NCBI GenBank assembly: GCA_009922295.1
Contig: RFWA01000031.1
Coordinates: 1-13,951, forward strand
Length of the DNA: 13,951 nt
Source: Betaproteobacteria bacterium
GTDB lineage: Bacteria; Pseudomonadota; Gammaproteobacteria; Burkholderiales; Burkholderiaceae_C
Direction: 5' to 3'
Shown: positions 13,831 to 13,951 of the stretch, piece by piece
Layout: every line of letters begins with the position of its first letter
Position numbering within the stretch: position 1 is the stretch's first letter
Translations under genes and position numbers: made by a program
The notes under the pieces: generated by a model
Told to the model about the DNA's origin: nothing
The model's input: only the letters and a program-made list of their open reading frames with translations
The model's database searches: none

Positions 13831-13951
13831 TTAATGGCTTTTTGACACAAACTGGAGCAGCCTTTCGACCAAGTCCTGGCCCTCAAGCTGAGTCTTGCGC
13901 GCGGTCAGGATGGTTTGCTGCCATTCCGTTAGCGCGAAAGGGGCCAAGGGC
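13831..13951 (-). CDS. earP: EF-P arginine rhamnosyltransferase EarP (3' partial)
   Basis: Only the last 39 codons are in the window; the gene continues beyond the right edge. The peptide reads PLAPFALTEWQQTILTARKT and then ends DLVERLLQFVSKSH. A Trp-containing helix followed by an acidic D-L-x-x-x-L-hydrophobic-x-F-V terminus fits the C-terminal end of EarP (DUF2331 family), a GT-B glycosyltransferase that adds rhamnose from dTDP-rhamnose to EF-P Arg32. The main support is position: it lies directly upstream of, and co-directional with, an arginine-type efp, the standard arrangement in betaproteobacteria and Pseudomonas. No catalytic residue is visible in this fragment. The frame was found by translating the window edge; it has no start codon inside. 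Confidence 0.8.
   Translation of the reverse strand, partial: PLAPFALTEWQQTILTARKTQLEGQDLVERLLQFVSKSH

Overview
This window looks like an ordinary chromosomal stretch of a betaproteobacterium, most likely Burkholderiales/Comamonadaceae (Rhodoferax- or Polaromonas-like). The reasons are moderately high GC with strong G/C third positions, a short phasin with PhaR-like operators, an EF-P of the arginine type beside earP, and the styles of the ClpA, RmuC and NhaD proteins. The genus is an inference from sequence style. I see no tRNA, rRNA, CRISPR array, insertion sequence or phage gene.

Layout. (1) 1-1822: the 3' part of clpA (+), ending in a bidirectional hairpin terminator that it shares with a convergent gene. 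(2) 1903-2946: a periplasmic iron(III)-type substrate-binding protein (-), divergent from a patatin-like lipoprotein (3020-3922, +). Their 73-bp spacer holds a probable Fur box on the minus-strand promoter. (3) 4135-4677: a phasin (-), whose 3' side holds a strong minus-strand terminator. Its promoter region (4678-4873) carries a clear -35/-10 and two 3-nt-spaced inverted repeats that fit PhaR operators. (4) 4874-13075: eight co-directional genes (+): a C-terminally shortened histone-deacetylase-family protein, a hotdog thioesterase, a nitroreductase, pncB, nhaD, a GhrB-like 2-hydroxyacid dehydrogenase, rmuC and an MFS transporter. Four junctions are overlaps or gaps of 3 nt or less; the others are 12, 15 and 49 nt, so this is one or two operons. 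(5) A symmetric terminator at 13133-13162, then efp (-) and the last 39 codons of earP (-), which lies upstream of efp on the same strand.

How it fits together. The phasin coats polyhydroxybutyrate granules and is expected to be repressed by PhaR until polymer accumulates. The second operator lies between it and the deacetylase/thioesterase/nitroreductase genes. EarP rhamnosylates EF-P on Arg32, which EF-P carries here. The patatin lipoprotein has a PPP run and so is a plausible EF-P client.

The most unusual points are the deacetylase-family protein, which stops before the C-terminal segment that normally carries the catalytic tyrosine yet is translationally coupled to the next gene; the paired operators between phaP and that operon; and the Fur-type box on the promoter of a substrate-binding protein with no permease or ATPase gene beside it. 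I found no convincing wholly new multi-gene system.
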